Assembly: GCA_023898345.1 (NCBI GenBank)
Contig: CP060218.1
Span: forward strand, 1,364,001-1,428,000
Origin: Candidatus Woesearchaeota archaeon
GTDB taxonomy: Archaea > Nanobdellota > Nanobdellia > Woesearchaeales > UBA583
DNA length: 64,000 bases
Direction: 5' to 3'
Both the position numbers and the translations under genes were made by a program. Below are positions 8,090 to 17,058 of the stretch, piece after piece. The stretch's first letter is position 1, and every line of letters begins with the position of its first letter. A model generated the notes under the pieces. It made no database searches. It was not told where the DNA came from and saw only the letters and a list, made by a program, of their open reading frames with translations.

Positions 8090-9550
8090 CTACAAACTCT
8101 TGCACAAATGAGCATAACAACTTGCATCACGTGAACAGAACACACACTTCCCTTTTGCTACTTTATCCTGTTCAAGAGGGATGTTGTTCGATTTAACCCC
8201 GTACAAATCCTTCAAAGATTCCTCACATTGGGGATCGCCACACCAGCGAACGACAGGCCACTTCTTCTCTGCCAAAGCCTTCTCAAAGTCTCCAACACTC
8301 TCACACACAACACGGTTCGACAAAGTATAAGCCTTTGATTTTTCGAACATCTCATCTTGAATCTTATTCAAAATTCTTTCAACTTCCTTTTCAGCATCCG
8401 ACAAAGGAACAAGAATCTTTTCTCCAGAATGTCGCTTCACCACAACAATTTGTCCCTGCTCCAAATCACGAGGACCAAGTTCCAGACGAAGAGGCATTCC
8501 CTTAATTTCCCATTCCGAAAATTTAAAGCCAGGAGAAACACCGACTCTCTCATCAAGAACAGCGCCAAAAGAAGAAAGTCTCTCCTTTAGTTTTCGAGCT
8601 TGCTCAAGAACAGCCTCTTCTTTTCCCTTGAAAAGCAAAGGCACAATCACACATTTGTTGTACGTAAGACGAGGTGGCAAAACAAGACCCTTGTCGTCGG
8701 AGTGCGTCATAATCAAAACACCAATCATGCGAGTTGTAATTGCAAAAGTATTCTGCCAAGCAAATTGTCTCTCTCCCTTCTCATCCAAAAAACTAATGTT
8801 GAAAGCTTTGGAAAAAATTTGTCCGTCATGGTGAAAATCAGGACCTTGAATTGCCTTTCCAGTTGGCAAAAAACACTCGATAGAATGTGTCCACTCAGCG
8901 CCAGGAAAAGTTTCGTTTTTTGACTTTCTTCCAACAACACCGTACAAAGCCATGTACTTTTCTAAAATCTCCTTGTAAATACCAATAATAACTTTCTCTT
9001 CAGCAACAGCTTCTTCCTTTGTCGCAAAGACAGTGTGCCCTTCATTCCACAAAAATTCCCGACTGCGCAAAAAAGGCGTCGAATGCTTAAACTCCCAACG
9101 CACGACATTATTCCACTGGTTCAAACGAAGAGGCAAATCCCTCCAACTCTGGACCCACTTGGAATAAGAATCATACATAATAGTCTCAGAAGTAGGACGA
9201 ATTGCGAGTTTTTCTCCAAGCTCAGAATCTCCCGTTTGCGTAACCCAGGCAACCTCAGGAGCAAAGCCCTCCAAATGTTCTGCTTCCTTCATTAACAAAG
9301 ATTCAGGAATAAACAAAGGAAAATACGCATTTTGAATACCGGCTTCCTTAAACCTCTTATCCGTTTCCCTTTGAATAATTTCCCAAATCTGATACGAACG
9401 CGGTTTGTACACAATGCACCCAGAAACCTTTGAATAATCAATCAAGTCTGACTTCACAATAACTTGCGTATACCATTCCGACAAATCCTCTTCACGCGCA
9501 ACAGTAATCGAAAGTTCCTGTTGCTTTTCAGTATTTTTTTCCTTAGCCAT
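8090..9550 (-). CDS. proS: prolyl-tRNA synthetase, archaeal/eukaryotic type
   Basis: ProS charges tRNA-Pro with proline. The 486-residue protein has class II motif 1 (around YFPLFIPESLL), motif 2 (RWEFKHSTPFLRSREFLWNEGHT region) and motif 3 near TTRMIGVLIMTHSDDKG. It then has an anticodon-binding domain and a C-terminal zinc-type domain with paired cysteines (CGDPQCEE, CVFCSRDASC). It lacks the bacterial editing insertion. The segment QGPDFHHDGQIFSKAF replaces the more common SHxLGQNFSKAF. A TATA-like ATTTATAAG near 9592-9600 lies upstream. Confidence 0.96.
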   Translation of the reverse strand: MAKEKNTEKQQELSITVAREEDLSEWYTQVIVKSDLIDYSKVSGCIVYKPRSYQIWEIIQRETDKRFKEAGIQNAYFPLFIPESLLMKEAEHLEGFAPEVAWVTQTGDSELGEKLAIRPTSETIMYDSYSKWVQSWRDLPLRLNQWNNVVRWEFKHSTPFLRSREFLWNEGHTVFATKEEAVAEEKVIIGIYKEILEKYMALYGVVGRKSKNETFPGAEWTHSIECFLPTGKAIQGPDFHHDGQIFSKAFNISFLDEKGERQFAWQNTFAITTRMIGVLIMTHSDDKGLVLPPRLTYNKCVIVPLLFKGKEEAVLEQARKLKERLSSFGAVLDERVGVSPGFKFSEWEIKGMPLRLELGPRDLEQGQIVVVKRHSGEKILVPLSDAEKEVERILNKIQDEMFEKSKAYTLSNRVVCESVGDFEKALAEKKWPVVRWCGDPQCEESLKDLYGVKSNNIPLEQDKVAKGKCVFCSRDASCYAHLCKSL

Positions 9551-9577
9551 TTTCCTAGCATATTTTCTAATAAAAAG

Positions 9578-9826
9578 TCAAAAATGCTGACTCTTATAAA
9601 TTTCACTCTCTCTCAATTCAAGCTTCAAAGCCCGCAAATACCTATCCACATCTTTGTACGGCAAAGCAAGATGAGACACTTGAAGCAAATCTTCAACGCT
9701 AACAACCTTGTAACCAAACTCCAAAACATCAGCGACAAAAGAGTAAGCTGCCAACATTGAAGCACAAGATCCTTCTTCCAAAGCACTTTCACGGCCGACA
9801 ATCACAGCTTTCCTTTCCAAGCTCAA
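9578..9826 (-). CDS. small hypothetical protein, possibly frameshifted
   Basis: This 82-residue frame opens with TTG, with no in-frame ATG until residue 24. Its composition looks protein-like (SFVADVLEFGYKVVSVEDLL). In another frame just upstream an ATG starts MKICLERALFELGKES and then meets a stop. Joining the two would give a more convincing N-terminus, so a frameshift is possible. No family was recognised. It sits upstream of proS on the same strand, and the proS TATA box lies near its 3' end. Confidence 0.35.
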   Translation of the reverse strand: MSLERKAVIVGRESALEEGSCASMLAAYSFVADVLEFGYKVVSVEDLLQVSHLALPYKDVDRYLRALKLELRESEIYKSQHF

Positions 9827-9916
9827 AAAGAGCTCTCTCCAAACATATTTTCATATCATTCATTTTTTCATAACCTTCATCAAAAACTTCTTGATATTTT
9901 CAAAAAGATACACAAA

Positions 9917-10012
9917 CTAAAAAGCAGCAAAAGAAAGAATAAGCCCCCAAATGGGGAAGAGAACTATCCGAGCCAGAACGTGAAGAGTACAAACGACCAT
10001 CAAGGCCGCCAC
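9917..10012 (-). CDS. possible tiny membrane peptide
   Basis: A 31-codon frame (GTG at 10010-10012; ATG at 9998-10000 gives 27 residues) encodes an almost entirely hydrophobic helix, HVLARIVLFPIWGLILSFAA. A 12-codon frame starting at ATG 10036-10038 ends in a TGA overlapping that internal ATG (TGATG). A TATA-like TTTATAAT near 10062-10069 is about 28 nt before the 12-codon frame. The gap 9827-10128 otherwise holds only the promoter of the phosphorylase gene (CTTATAAAAA near 10098). Support is weak: no homology was recognised. Confidence 0.25.
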   Translation of the reverse strand: MAALMVVCTLHVLARIVLFPIWGLILSFAAF

Positions 10013-10128
10013 ATCACCACTTCAAAAAACTCCACCATAAATAAAGGAAAAACAAAAGAAATTATAAAGATAACGCAAAACTAAAGCTAGAACAAAATTC
10101 TTATAAAAAACCAAGACTCTACCTCAAA

Positions 10129-10911
10129 ATGCCCATACAAAATAACACAAAAAAGACGCCACACTTTAGAGAAGAAATGTCAAAGTATGTGATTCTTCAT
10201 CACAATGTAAAAATAATTCAAAGAATAGCAAAATCCCTCACACAAGTTTCAGAAGTTGAAAATAAAAACTACACTGTACTAAAAGGAAACTACAAAGGAA
10301 AAGAAATAACACTCATTGCAACAGGAATGGGAGCAGGAAACACAGCAATCGTTGTAGACCAAACAATTTCCCAAGGAGCACAATATCTTTTCAAACTAGG
10401 AACATTTGGAGCATTACAAGAACATATCAAAATAGGAGACATCTATCTTCCACAAGGAGCAATCAGATCAGAAGGACTAACAGATGCTTATGCACCGATG
10501 TACTTTCCAGCAGTCCCAGACATGGAATTATATCTAAAATTCCTTCAGAAAGCAAAAGAACTAGAAATAGAAACAAAAAACGAAGGAATTATTCACAGTG
10601 TTAATATTTACACACCTTACTACAATGGAACCTTTAATGAACTAAAATACTCTCCTGAAAAATACAAAAGTCTTGGAGCAATAGGAGTAGAAATGGAAAC
10701 ATCTTCCGCTTTCATTTGTTCCTCTGTCAAAAAAGCAAAATGTATTGCAGTTTTGATATGTAACAGAGAATGGGAAACACAAAAAGCCTACAAAGAAGGA
10801 AAACAAGCAAACTGGGACAAACATCAAGAAGAGCAAAAAAAAGACCAAGCAACTCAAGACGCAATCAAAGTAATACTTGAGACTATTACAGAACTTGATT
10901 GTCACCACTAG
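10129..10911 (+). CDS. nucleoside phosphorylase (PNP/UDP family)
   Basis: The enzyme cleaves a nucleoside with phosphate to base and (deoxy)ribose-1-phosphate. The 260-residue protein has the trimeric/hexameric PNP_UDP_1 pattern: GMGAGNTAIVVDQ phosphate loop, KLGTFGAL with its IKIGDI partner, and the ribose-binding GVEMETSSAFI. Length fits. Which base is preferred (uridine or purine) cannot be decided by eye; a uridine phosphorylase-like enzyme is my first guess. A TATA-like box lies near 10098, about 30 nt before the ATG. It probably feeds nucleoside salvage. Confidence 0.82.
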   Translation: MPIQNNTKKTPHFREEMSKYVILHHNVKIIQRIAKSLTQVSEVENKNYTVLKGNYKGKEITLIATGMGAGNTAIVVDQTISQGAQYLFKLGTFGALQEHIKIGDIYLPQGAIRSEGLTDAYAPMYFPAVPDMELYLKFLQKAKELEIETKNEGIIHSVNIYTPYYNGTFNELKYSPEKYKSLGAIGVEMETSSAFICSSVKKAKCIAVLICNREWETQKAYKEGKQANWDKHQEEQKKDQATQDAIKVILETITELDCHH

Positions 10912-11319
10912 TATTTTCTCTTTCATTGAAAGAATTCCACAAAGAGAAGCTAATTAGAAGTTACAGCCTAATGTTCAAAAGTACTTACTCTTTTTATATT
11001 CTTTCGAGTAACTAACCTACCATTCTTTAAAATAGGAAGAATATATTTCTTTATAGAAAACTTATTTTGGACCCAAGTTTCATAGTATTGAAAATAGAGG
11101 TGAAAAAATATCCGGATACTATAGTCAGAATTTAGGTTCAAAAAGTATAAATTACAACTTAAAAATAAAAAACAGAAAAAGGGAAAAAGCAGATTTATGG
11201 AGTACAAGTCAAATTCTCTCACTATTTGAGAAAATTTTAGGTAGCACAAAACTATGACACATTTAGCCAGAATTTAGGTAGCATAAAGATAGTTTTTCTA
11301 AAAACACACGACAAAGAAA
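10912..11319. other. non-coding AT-rich region
   Basis: I see no convincing gene here. Three similar short stretches occur: CAGAATTTAGGT near 11124 and 11270, and TTTAGGTAGCAC/TAAA near 11236 and 11274. They could be decayed repeats. A 93-codon frame on the minus strand starts with TTG and has a low-complexity Phe/Leu/Tyr composition, so it is not called. Confidence 0.4.
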
Positions 11320-13245
11320 TCACGCGTACAAAGGAAACTCCTTCGTCAGCGCTTCGACATCCTTCTTCTTTCCGTAGATCAAAACACCCAAAAACTCAAT
11401 CTCTTTGTACAATTTCTCCAAAGTTCCCTTAGCGACCTTTTTATCATCACTTGTCTCAAGCATCTCGCGAGTAAACTGCGCAAACTCCAGATTCTTCTCC
11501 TTTGCCTGAACAACAAGTTCACGAATCATATCACTACTGGCAACTTCTTTGAGCATAATTGCATGTTGAATATTAAGACGAATATCCTCTTTATCCTTAG
11601 TACTAACAAGATCTTGCGTAAACAATTTTCGTCCTTCCCTTGCACCAAAAGCAGCGTTCAAATGAGCGACGGTGTTCAGTTCCTGCCAAAGCTCCATCTT
11701 AGCGCCCTTGTTCACCAAAGCGACAGCAAGCATAGTTTCCTTTTTCTTTTGAGGAATATTCTCTTCCTTCTCTTTTGGTTTCATAGTAGGAAAATAAATA
11801 ATATCTCTAATAGAATCCTGATTCAAAAGCACCATACAAAGCCTGTCAATCCCAAGACCAATGCCGCCAGTCGGAGGAATACCCAAATCAATTGCGGCCA
11901 AAAAGTCCTCATCCAAACCATCTCCCCATGTCTCTTCCTGGCCACCTTCCTTAAAATTCAATTGCTCCTCAAACAATTCCCTTTGTCTCTTTCCATCATT
12001 AAGTTCAGAATAAGCATTTGCAAGTTCCATCCCACACACAAAACTCTCAAAACGCTCAATAAGAGAAGAGTCCTTCCTATGTTGCTTACACAAAGGAGTA
12101 GACTCAGCAGGGTAGTCGACAAAGTGTGTCGGCTGAACACCCAAAGGCTCGCCAAATTCCTCGAATAAAGCCAAAAGAGCATAACCACGAGATTTCTTAG
12201 GAAGTTCAGCGCCAATCTTTTCAGCCTCTGAGAACAACTCCTCATCACTCATTTTGTCCACATCAAAACCCTTTGCAAGCTTCAAAGCTTCCTTCACAGA
12301 CAAACGTCGCCAAGGCCTAGCAAAAGAAACTTTTTCCCCCTTAAACTCAAAGTCTAAAGTTCCAAAAACTTCCAAAGCAACAAACTCCACCAAACGCTCA
12401 AGCAAGTCCATACAATACTCATAATCTTTGTACGCAATGTACGCCTCAAGCATTGTAAATTCAGGATTGTGCGTTCTATCAATACTCTCATTTCTAAAAT
12501 TCTTATTAATCTCAAAAACTGCCCTCATATCCCCAGCAATAACCCTCTTCAAAGATTGCTCAGGAGAAACACGCAAGTACAAATCCATATCCAAATCATT
12601 GTGATGAGTAACAAAAGGCTCAGCGGCAGCGCCACCATACGAGATCTGAGTAATCGGCGTTTCGACCTCCAAAATACCCTCCTTTATCATAAACTCCCTA
12701 ATCTTTTGAGTAATCAAAAATCTCTTCTTAATAATCCCCTTAGATTCAGGATTCATAATCATATCAAGCGAACGATTCCTATACTTAATTTCAATATCCT
12801 GAATAGAATGATATTTTTCCCCAAGTTCAGAAAGTGACTTACAAAGCATATCAAACTCCTGAACATTCAAAGAAAGCTCCCCAAGTTTTGTCTTAAACAC
12901 ATTTCCATAAACACCGACAATATCACCAACATCAAAATATTTCAAGAGCTTATATTTTTCCCCAAGATTCTTTTTCATAAACGTAATTTGCAAACGAATA
13001 TCTTCGTCCTGAATCGTCATAAAAGTCAAACCACCCATATCTCTTTTCAAAATAATTCTTCCTCCAATTCTGTAGAAATCTTGAGTTTCCTCATGAGCAG
13101 AAATCTTTTCATCATACTTTTTTTTAATGTCAAGAAGAGTCCAATCCAATACATAGCTATTAGGATAAGGATTAATCCCCAAACCCCTAAGCTCCTCAGT
13201 TTTTCTTATTTTTTCTTCTCTGACACTCGTTTTTCCTTGAGCCAT
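11320..13245 (-). CDS. lysS: class II lysyl-tRNA synthetase with C-terminal DUF2000-like domain
   Basis: LysS charges tRNA-Lys. Residues 1-490 follow the class II enzyme: OB-fold anticodon domain (GGRIILKRDMGGLTFMTIQD), motif 2 (FEINKNFRNESIDRTHNPEF) and motif 3 (GGIGLGIDRLCMVLLNQDS). The family normally ends there. Here about 145 further residues follow a Lys/Glu linker. They look like the DUF2000 (PTH2-like) fold: LNTVAHLNAAFGAREG near the start and FLGVLIYGKKKDVEALTKEF at the end. The start at 13245 (MAQGKTSVREE) is 8 codons inside the longest frame. DUF2000 is a proposal by pattern; the core call is secure. Confidence 0.93.
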   Translation of the reverse strand: MAQGKTSVREEKIRKTEELRGLGINPYPNSYVLDWTLLDIKKKYDEKISAHEETQDFYRIGGRIILKRDMGGLTFMTIQDEDIRLQITFMKKNLGEKYKLLKYFDVGDIVGVYGNVFKTKLGELSLNVQEFDMLCKSLSELGEKYHSIQDIEIKYRNRSLDMIMNPESKGIIKKRFLITQKIREFMIKEGILEVETPITQISYGGAAAEPFVTHHNDLDMDLYLRVSPEQSLKRVIAGDMRAVFEINKNFRNESIDRTHNPEFTMLEAYIAYKDYEYCMDLLERLVEFVALEVFGTLDFEFKGEKVSFARPWRRLSVKEALKLAKGFDVDKMSDEELFSEAEKIGAELPKKSRGYALLALFEEFGEPLGVQPTHFVDYPAESTPLCKQHRKDSSLIERFESFVCGMELANAYSELNDGKRQRELFEEQLNFKEGGQEETWGDGLDEDFLAAIDLGIPPTGGIGLGIDRLCMVLLNQDSIRDIIYFPTMKPKEKEENIPQKKKETMLAVALVNKGAKMELWQELNTVAHLNAAFGAREGRKLFTQDLVSTKDKEDIRLNIQHAIMLKEVASSDMIRELVVQAKEKNLEFAQFTREMLETSDDKKVAKGTLEKLYKEIEFLGVLIYGKKKDVEALTKEFPLYA

Positions 13246-13305
13246 AAGAAAAAACAAAAAACAATGCACTTAATAAAATATCGCATAAGGAAAAAACTGA
13301 AAAAA

Positions 13306-13731
13306 TCATTTTTGTAAAACTAAATTCTCCAACTTCTGTCCATCATTGCCACGAGCAACAACAGCACCACACACAAAGTTTGACTCCAAAGCCTCCTCAT
13401 TCCGAAAAACAAGTCCAAACAAGAAATTTGGAGTTTGATTTTGGGAGTAAAAAAAAGAGGCATAAAGAAGGACATCTAGAAAAGTCTCTCGTGAACTACG
13501 AAAAATTTGTTCATCACCTAAAAGAGTGTCAAAAAAAAAGTCTGTGAAAGAAGGAATCCTCAAAGAATGCGTTTCACAATAACTCCTCACAAGTCTAGGT
13601 AAATCAAGAAGCGTCCCATAATATGACTTTCCACCTAAAACATAAAAAAACGGAACAAGCGATCTACCAAAATCTTTTTGTTGTAAAGCTTCCAAAGGCA
13701 AATAATTCAGCAAAGGAGAAACTGAAGACAT
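13306..13731 (-). CDS. hypothetical protein
   Basis: A 141-residue protein, Leu/Phe-rich but without clear membrane helices or a signal peptide. It has segments such as FGRSLVPFFYVLGGKSYYG and a C-terminal NFVCGAVVARGNDGQKLENL. No family was recognised. It lies upstream of lysS on the same strand with a 60-bp gap, so the two may be co-transcribed. Confidence 0.55.
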   Translation of the reverse strand: MSSVSPLLNYLPLEALQQKDFGRSLVPFFYVLGGKSYYGTLLDLPRLVRSYCETHSLRIPSFTDFFFDTLLGDEQIFRSSRETFLDVLLYASFFYSQNQTPNFLFGLVFRNEEALESNFVCGAVVARGNDGQKLENLVLQK

Positions 13732-13868
13732 TGCAAACGAAAATACACCAATCGTTAAAAATATACCTAAAATTCATTGCAAGACAAAGTATCCTTACCA
13801 CCGAAAAAAGAAAAAAAAGTTTTCAAAAAGATTTGTATGCACAAACTTTCAGATGAAAAAGTTTCAAG

Positions 13869-14546
13869 TTATTTCTTTTTCTTATTCAAATTATCTAAAA
13901 CATCACAAATTTTGTAAAACTCCTCTTTTATCTGCTCAACAGAATCAACAAATTCATATCTCAGACCTAATCTTTTTCTTAAGATAAAATCAAATAACCT
14001 ATTCATTCTCCCAATTAAAAATTGTTGTGGAAAATGAGAGTTAATTCTATCAGAATCATTAAGCCTAATAAAAAGAAAATCATATATGTTTCTCTTAAAA
14101 TTACTCTCTAGTAGAGAAGAAAAATTTCCCAATAAAAAATCTGAAGAGTAAGATAAGATCTCAACTAAATCTTCTTCACCATTCAAATCTGCAACCCAAT
14201 GCTTTTCAATTTGGGAAAAAGAAACGTAAGTCAGAACCTGAAAAACTAAATCATTTGGTGTACACTTTGCAATATATTTGGTTTCTTCCTCATCTGAAAA
14301 GCGTGATGTTCGTATTAACTTACAGTTATACTTCTTCTTCAAATAAGAATCAATTTTTTCAAACAGAACATGAACTTCTTTAAAAAAGTCCGAACTCTTT
14401 GAATCTGGTTTTTTTGTTACTATCGTGTCAATATCATGTTCAATATTACAAGAGCCAATCGTTCCATAGGTTAGGATATGTTTTGTCTTGTTAAGCTCTT
14501 TTTCTAAAACAGCCCTTATTTCTTCCCATGTATACGATTTTGTCAT
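13869..14546 (-). CDS. nucleotidyltransferase-fold protein
   Basis: The 225-residue protein carries a nucleotidyltransferase-like motif near residue 30: YGTIGSCNIEHDIDTIV, where GS is followed by D-x-D as in the Pol-beta superfamily. The remainder is helical, and no known subfamily was recognised. The substrate is unknown. The ATG at 14546 lies about 24 nt from a near-palindromic CTTTATAAG box at 14568-14576, consistent with a leaderless transcript. Confidence 0.5.
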   Translation of the reverse strand: MTKSYTWEEIRAVLEKELNKTKHILTYGTIGSCNIEHDIDTIVTKKPDSKSSDFFKEVHVLFEKIDSYLKKKYNCKLIRTSRFSDEEETKYIAKCTPNDLVFQVLTYVSFSQIEKHWVADLNGEEDLVEILSYSSDFLLGNFSSLLESNFKRNIYDFLFIRLNDSDRINSHFPQQFLIGRMNRLFDFILRKRLGLRYEFVDSVEQIKEEFYKICDVLDNLNKKKK

Positions 14547-14674
14547 GTAACTACATTAGATAAAGTTCTTATAAAGTTATACCCTTTGCAACTCTTCTAA
14601 CTCTGTTTTCCCTTTTCATTCACCCTCCAAAAGTGGAGCTACAAAAAATTAAAGAAAAACAAACAAAAAAAACT

Positions 14675-15574
14675 ATGATTATAACAAGTTTAAGCAACTC
14701 AACAGCACTCGCCAAAAAACTAGCGACAAAACTCAAAGCAAAGTACACAGCAACGACAGTGAAAAGCTTTCCTGACGGCGACCTTTATCTACGTTACAAC
14801 ACAACAGTCGCCAAACAAACCCTCATCATTGTCGAAAGCTTCCAACCAAACCCGAATCAATCCATACTAAACATCATATTTGCAGCAAAAACGGCAAAAG
14901 ATCTCAAAGCAAAAAAAGTGATTCTCATTTCTCCATATTTAGCCTTCATGCGACAAGACAAACGCTTCAACAGTGGAGAGGCAATCAACGCTCCTATTAT
15001 GGGAGAACTCCTCAGCAATGCAGGAATAGACCTCTTTCTAACAGTCGACCCACACCTGCACAGAATTCACGAGCTCAAAGAAATCATAAAAACACCAGCA
15101 AAAAATCTAACTGCAAACAAAGCAATCGCAGACTACATTGCAAAAAACTATGCAAAAGAAAAAGATAATCTCGCAATCATAGGCCCAGACTCAGAATCCT
15201 ATCAATGGGCAGAAGAAATTGCAAAACAAGCAGGACTCAAAAACACCATTCTAAGCAAAACCCGCCACAGCTCAAGAAAAGTAGACGTGAAAATAAAAAA
15301 GCAACTAGATATGAAAGGAAAGCACATCATCATTATAGACGACATCATTTCAACCGGAAACACTATGATAAAAGCAGCCCAGAAAGCAAAAAAAGAAGGA
15401 GCATCAAAAATAACTGCAATCGGAGTGCACGGACTCTTTGTCGAGAGCGCTCTGCTGAAAATGGCAAAAATATTTGACAACATCCACACCGTCAACACAA
15501 TAGAACACCCGACAAACGCCATAGACATAAGCTCCGTACTTGTCGACGAACTGAAAAAGAGAAAGATAAAGTAA
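14675..15574 (+). CDS. prs: ribose-phosphate pyrophosphokinase
   Basis: Prs makes PRPP from ribose 5-phosphate and ATP for nucleotide, His and Trp synthesis. The 299-residue protein has the N-terminal SFPDGDLYLRY, the DKRFNSGEAINAPI flexible-loop region, DPHLHRIHE metal site, and the PRPP-binding loop DDIISTGNT. The ATG at 14675 gives the family length; a GTG 14 codons upstream is an alternative. Its last 99 nt (15476-15574) are duplicated at 18572-18670 on the far side of two pilin genes. The convergent pilin gene ends on the very next base. Confidence 0.94.
   Translation: MIITSLSNSTALAKKLATKLKAKYTATTVKSFPDGDLYLRYNTTVAKQTLIIVESFQPNPNQSILNIIFAAKTAKDLKAKKVILISPYLAFMRQDKRFNSGEAINAPIMGELLSNAGIDLFLTVDPHLHRIHELKEIIKTPAKNLTANKAIADYIAKNYAKEKDNLAIIGPDSESYQWAEEIAKQAGLKNTILSKTRHSSRKVDVKIKKQLDMKGKHIIIIDDIISTGNTMIKAAQKAKKEGASKITAIGVHGLFVESALLKMAKIFDNIHTVNTIEHPTNAIDISSVLVDELKKRKIK
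15476..15574 (+). repeat. 99-bp direct repeat, left copy (prs 3' end)
   Basis: This stretch is the native 3' end of prs, beginning GACAACATCCACACCGTC and ending with the TAA. It is repeated in the same orientation at 18572-18670 with only three differences by eye (two internal C/T changes, TAA versus TAG). The two copies bracket the pilin gene pair exactly. Confidence 0.9.
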
Positions 15575-17002
15575 CTATTTTTGTGCGTATTTTACAAGAA
15601 GATAATCGTAATCAACACCATTGTAAGAACGCCCAATCTGGTAAAGATTACCTGAGGCATCAATAGAAAGACCCTTACCTACATCCTTCTCTCCGGTATC
15701 AAAACTAATATTCCACAGTTCATTTCCACCATTATCATATTTTACAATCAAATAATCATAAGTGCCCCCAGTATTAATAAGTCCTCCAACATAAACATTC
15801 CCTAAAGAATCAAGAACCAAAGAAAAACTTCCTTCATAGGCAATATTAAAAAAAGAGGCCCAAATTCCATTACCATTTGAATCATATTTAAGTGTTAGAA
15901 AATCATAACTTAAATTTTCAAAATATCCTGTTATATAGATATTTCCATCTTTATCTAAAACTGGAGAATGCGCTTCATTATATCCACTTCCTGCATAAGT
16001 AACATTCCAGAGTTCAGTTCCTGAACTATTATATTTAACAAGAAGAAAATCTGAGTTCCTAAAAGAACCAGAAACGAATATATTTCCACTTTCATCAACA
16101 GTTAGCCCATAACCTGAGGCATTTTCATACGTTATATTCCATAATTGAGTTCCTAAACTGTCATATTTCACAAGAAAAAGATTTTCCGAAGTATATGATT
16201 CACCTGTGATGTAAGCATTTCCAAAGTCATCAACTGTAACTGCCCAACCGTACAAATCTTCTCCATTCTCATACGTTACATTCCATAACTCATTCCCAAA
16301 GGAATCTAATTTTACTAAAAGAAAATCTCCCTCAAGGTCATTCCAAGAGACACCTCCCAAATAAAAATTCCCTAATTTATCCAAAAAAAGTGAATTACAA
16401 GAAACATTTTCAAAAATACTAAATGTTCTATTCCATAGTTCATTACCATTTGTATCATACTGAAAAAGAAGACAGGAAAACGTAGTTCCATTTGAAGATT
16501 CTCCCACAAGAGCAACTCCGTCTGAGTCTGTCAAAACATCCCAGCCCCAATCACTAAATCCGCCATCATATGTCACATTCCACAGCAGTACAGGCATAAG
16601 CTCGTGGCTTTGGTATTGTTCTTTCACAAAGAACTTCTGGCTGTACACTTGCTTGTCCGTCAGGACAGTTGCCTCGACAGAATCGCCACTGGCATTCAGA
16701 CAAGAACCAAGATTAAAAACATGCAGTCCAGAGAACTTGCCAGTGGAAAACTCACAGTTATTTCCTGACACTTTGACAATGGAGACAGCAGTTCCTGTTC
16801 CTGCTTGAAAAAAGAGCTCGTCGCCAACGAGATCGACAATCCCCACACTTTGGCTGTTTGCTGTGTCGGACTCGACTTTTGTGAAAAGAGCAGATCGAAA
16901 GGAATCAAACCAGGTACTGAAAAAAATGACTGCAACAACAGCAACGACAAGAAGTAGGGCAACGGCAATGACGGGAGAAATAGCTTTTTTTGTCGGGCGC
17001 AT
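15575..17002 (-). CDS. type IV pilin-like protein with seven-bladed SBBP-type propeller (copy A)
   Basis: The 475-residue protein begins MRPTKKAISPVIAVALLLVV, the archaeal type IV pilin N-terminus (basic stretch, AISPVIA, hydrophobic helix) that prepilin peptidase would process. Residues about 30-150 form a conserved module. From residue about 150 seven repeats follow, each built like GNxYxxG...VKYDxxGNELWN (SBBP repeats), probably one seven-bladed beta-propeller. The N-terminal module is nearly identical to copy B, while the propellers differ. A TATA-like box lies near 17025-17035. It probably forms or decorates surface filaments. It abuts the prs stop. Confidence 0.8.
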   Translation of the reverse strand: MRPTKKAISPVIAVALLLVVAVVAVIFFSTWFDSFRSALFTKVESDTANSQSVGIVDLVGDELFFQAGTGTAVSIVKVSGNNCEFSTGKFSGLHVFNLGSCLNASGDSVEATVLTDKQVYSQKFFVKEQYQSHELMPVLLWNVTYDGGFSDWGWDVLTDSDGVALVGESSNGTTFSCLLFQYDTNGNELWNRTFSIFENVSCNSLFLDKLGNFYLGGVSWNDLEGDFLLVKLDSFGNELWNVTYENGEDLYGWAVTVDDFGNAYITGESYTSENLFLVKYDSLGTQLWNITYENASGYGLTVDESGNIFVSGSFRNSDFLLVKYNSSGTELWNVTYAGSGYNEAHSPVLDKDGNIYITGYFENLSYDFLTLKYDSNGNGIWASFFNIAYEGSFSLVLDSLGNVYVGGLINTGGTYDYLIVKYDNGGNELWNISFDTGEKDVGKGLSIDASGNLYQIGRSYNGVDYDYLLVKYAQK

Positions 17003-17058
17003 GTTTGGAATGAAGAGAAAGAGTATTTATACTTTTGTTCTGTCGGAAAAGGAAGGGC

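Noticed and set aside
10968..11249. 93-codon frame on the minus strand
   Set aside because: It starts with TTG, is Phe/Leu/Tyr-rich and low in complexity, has no motif, and lies in AT-rich non-coding sequence with short repeats.
11563..12168. 201-codon frame on the plus strand
   Set aside because: It is antisense to the well-supported lysS frame and has a shadow-like Asn/Leu/Lys composition.
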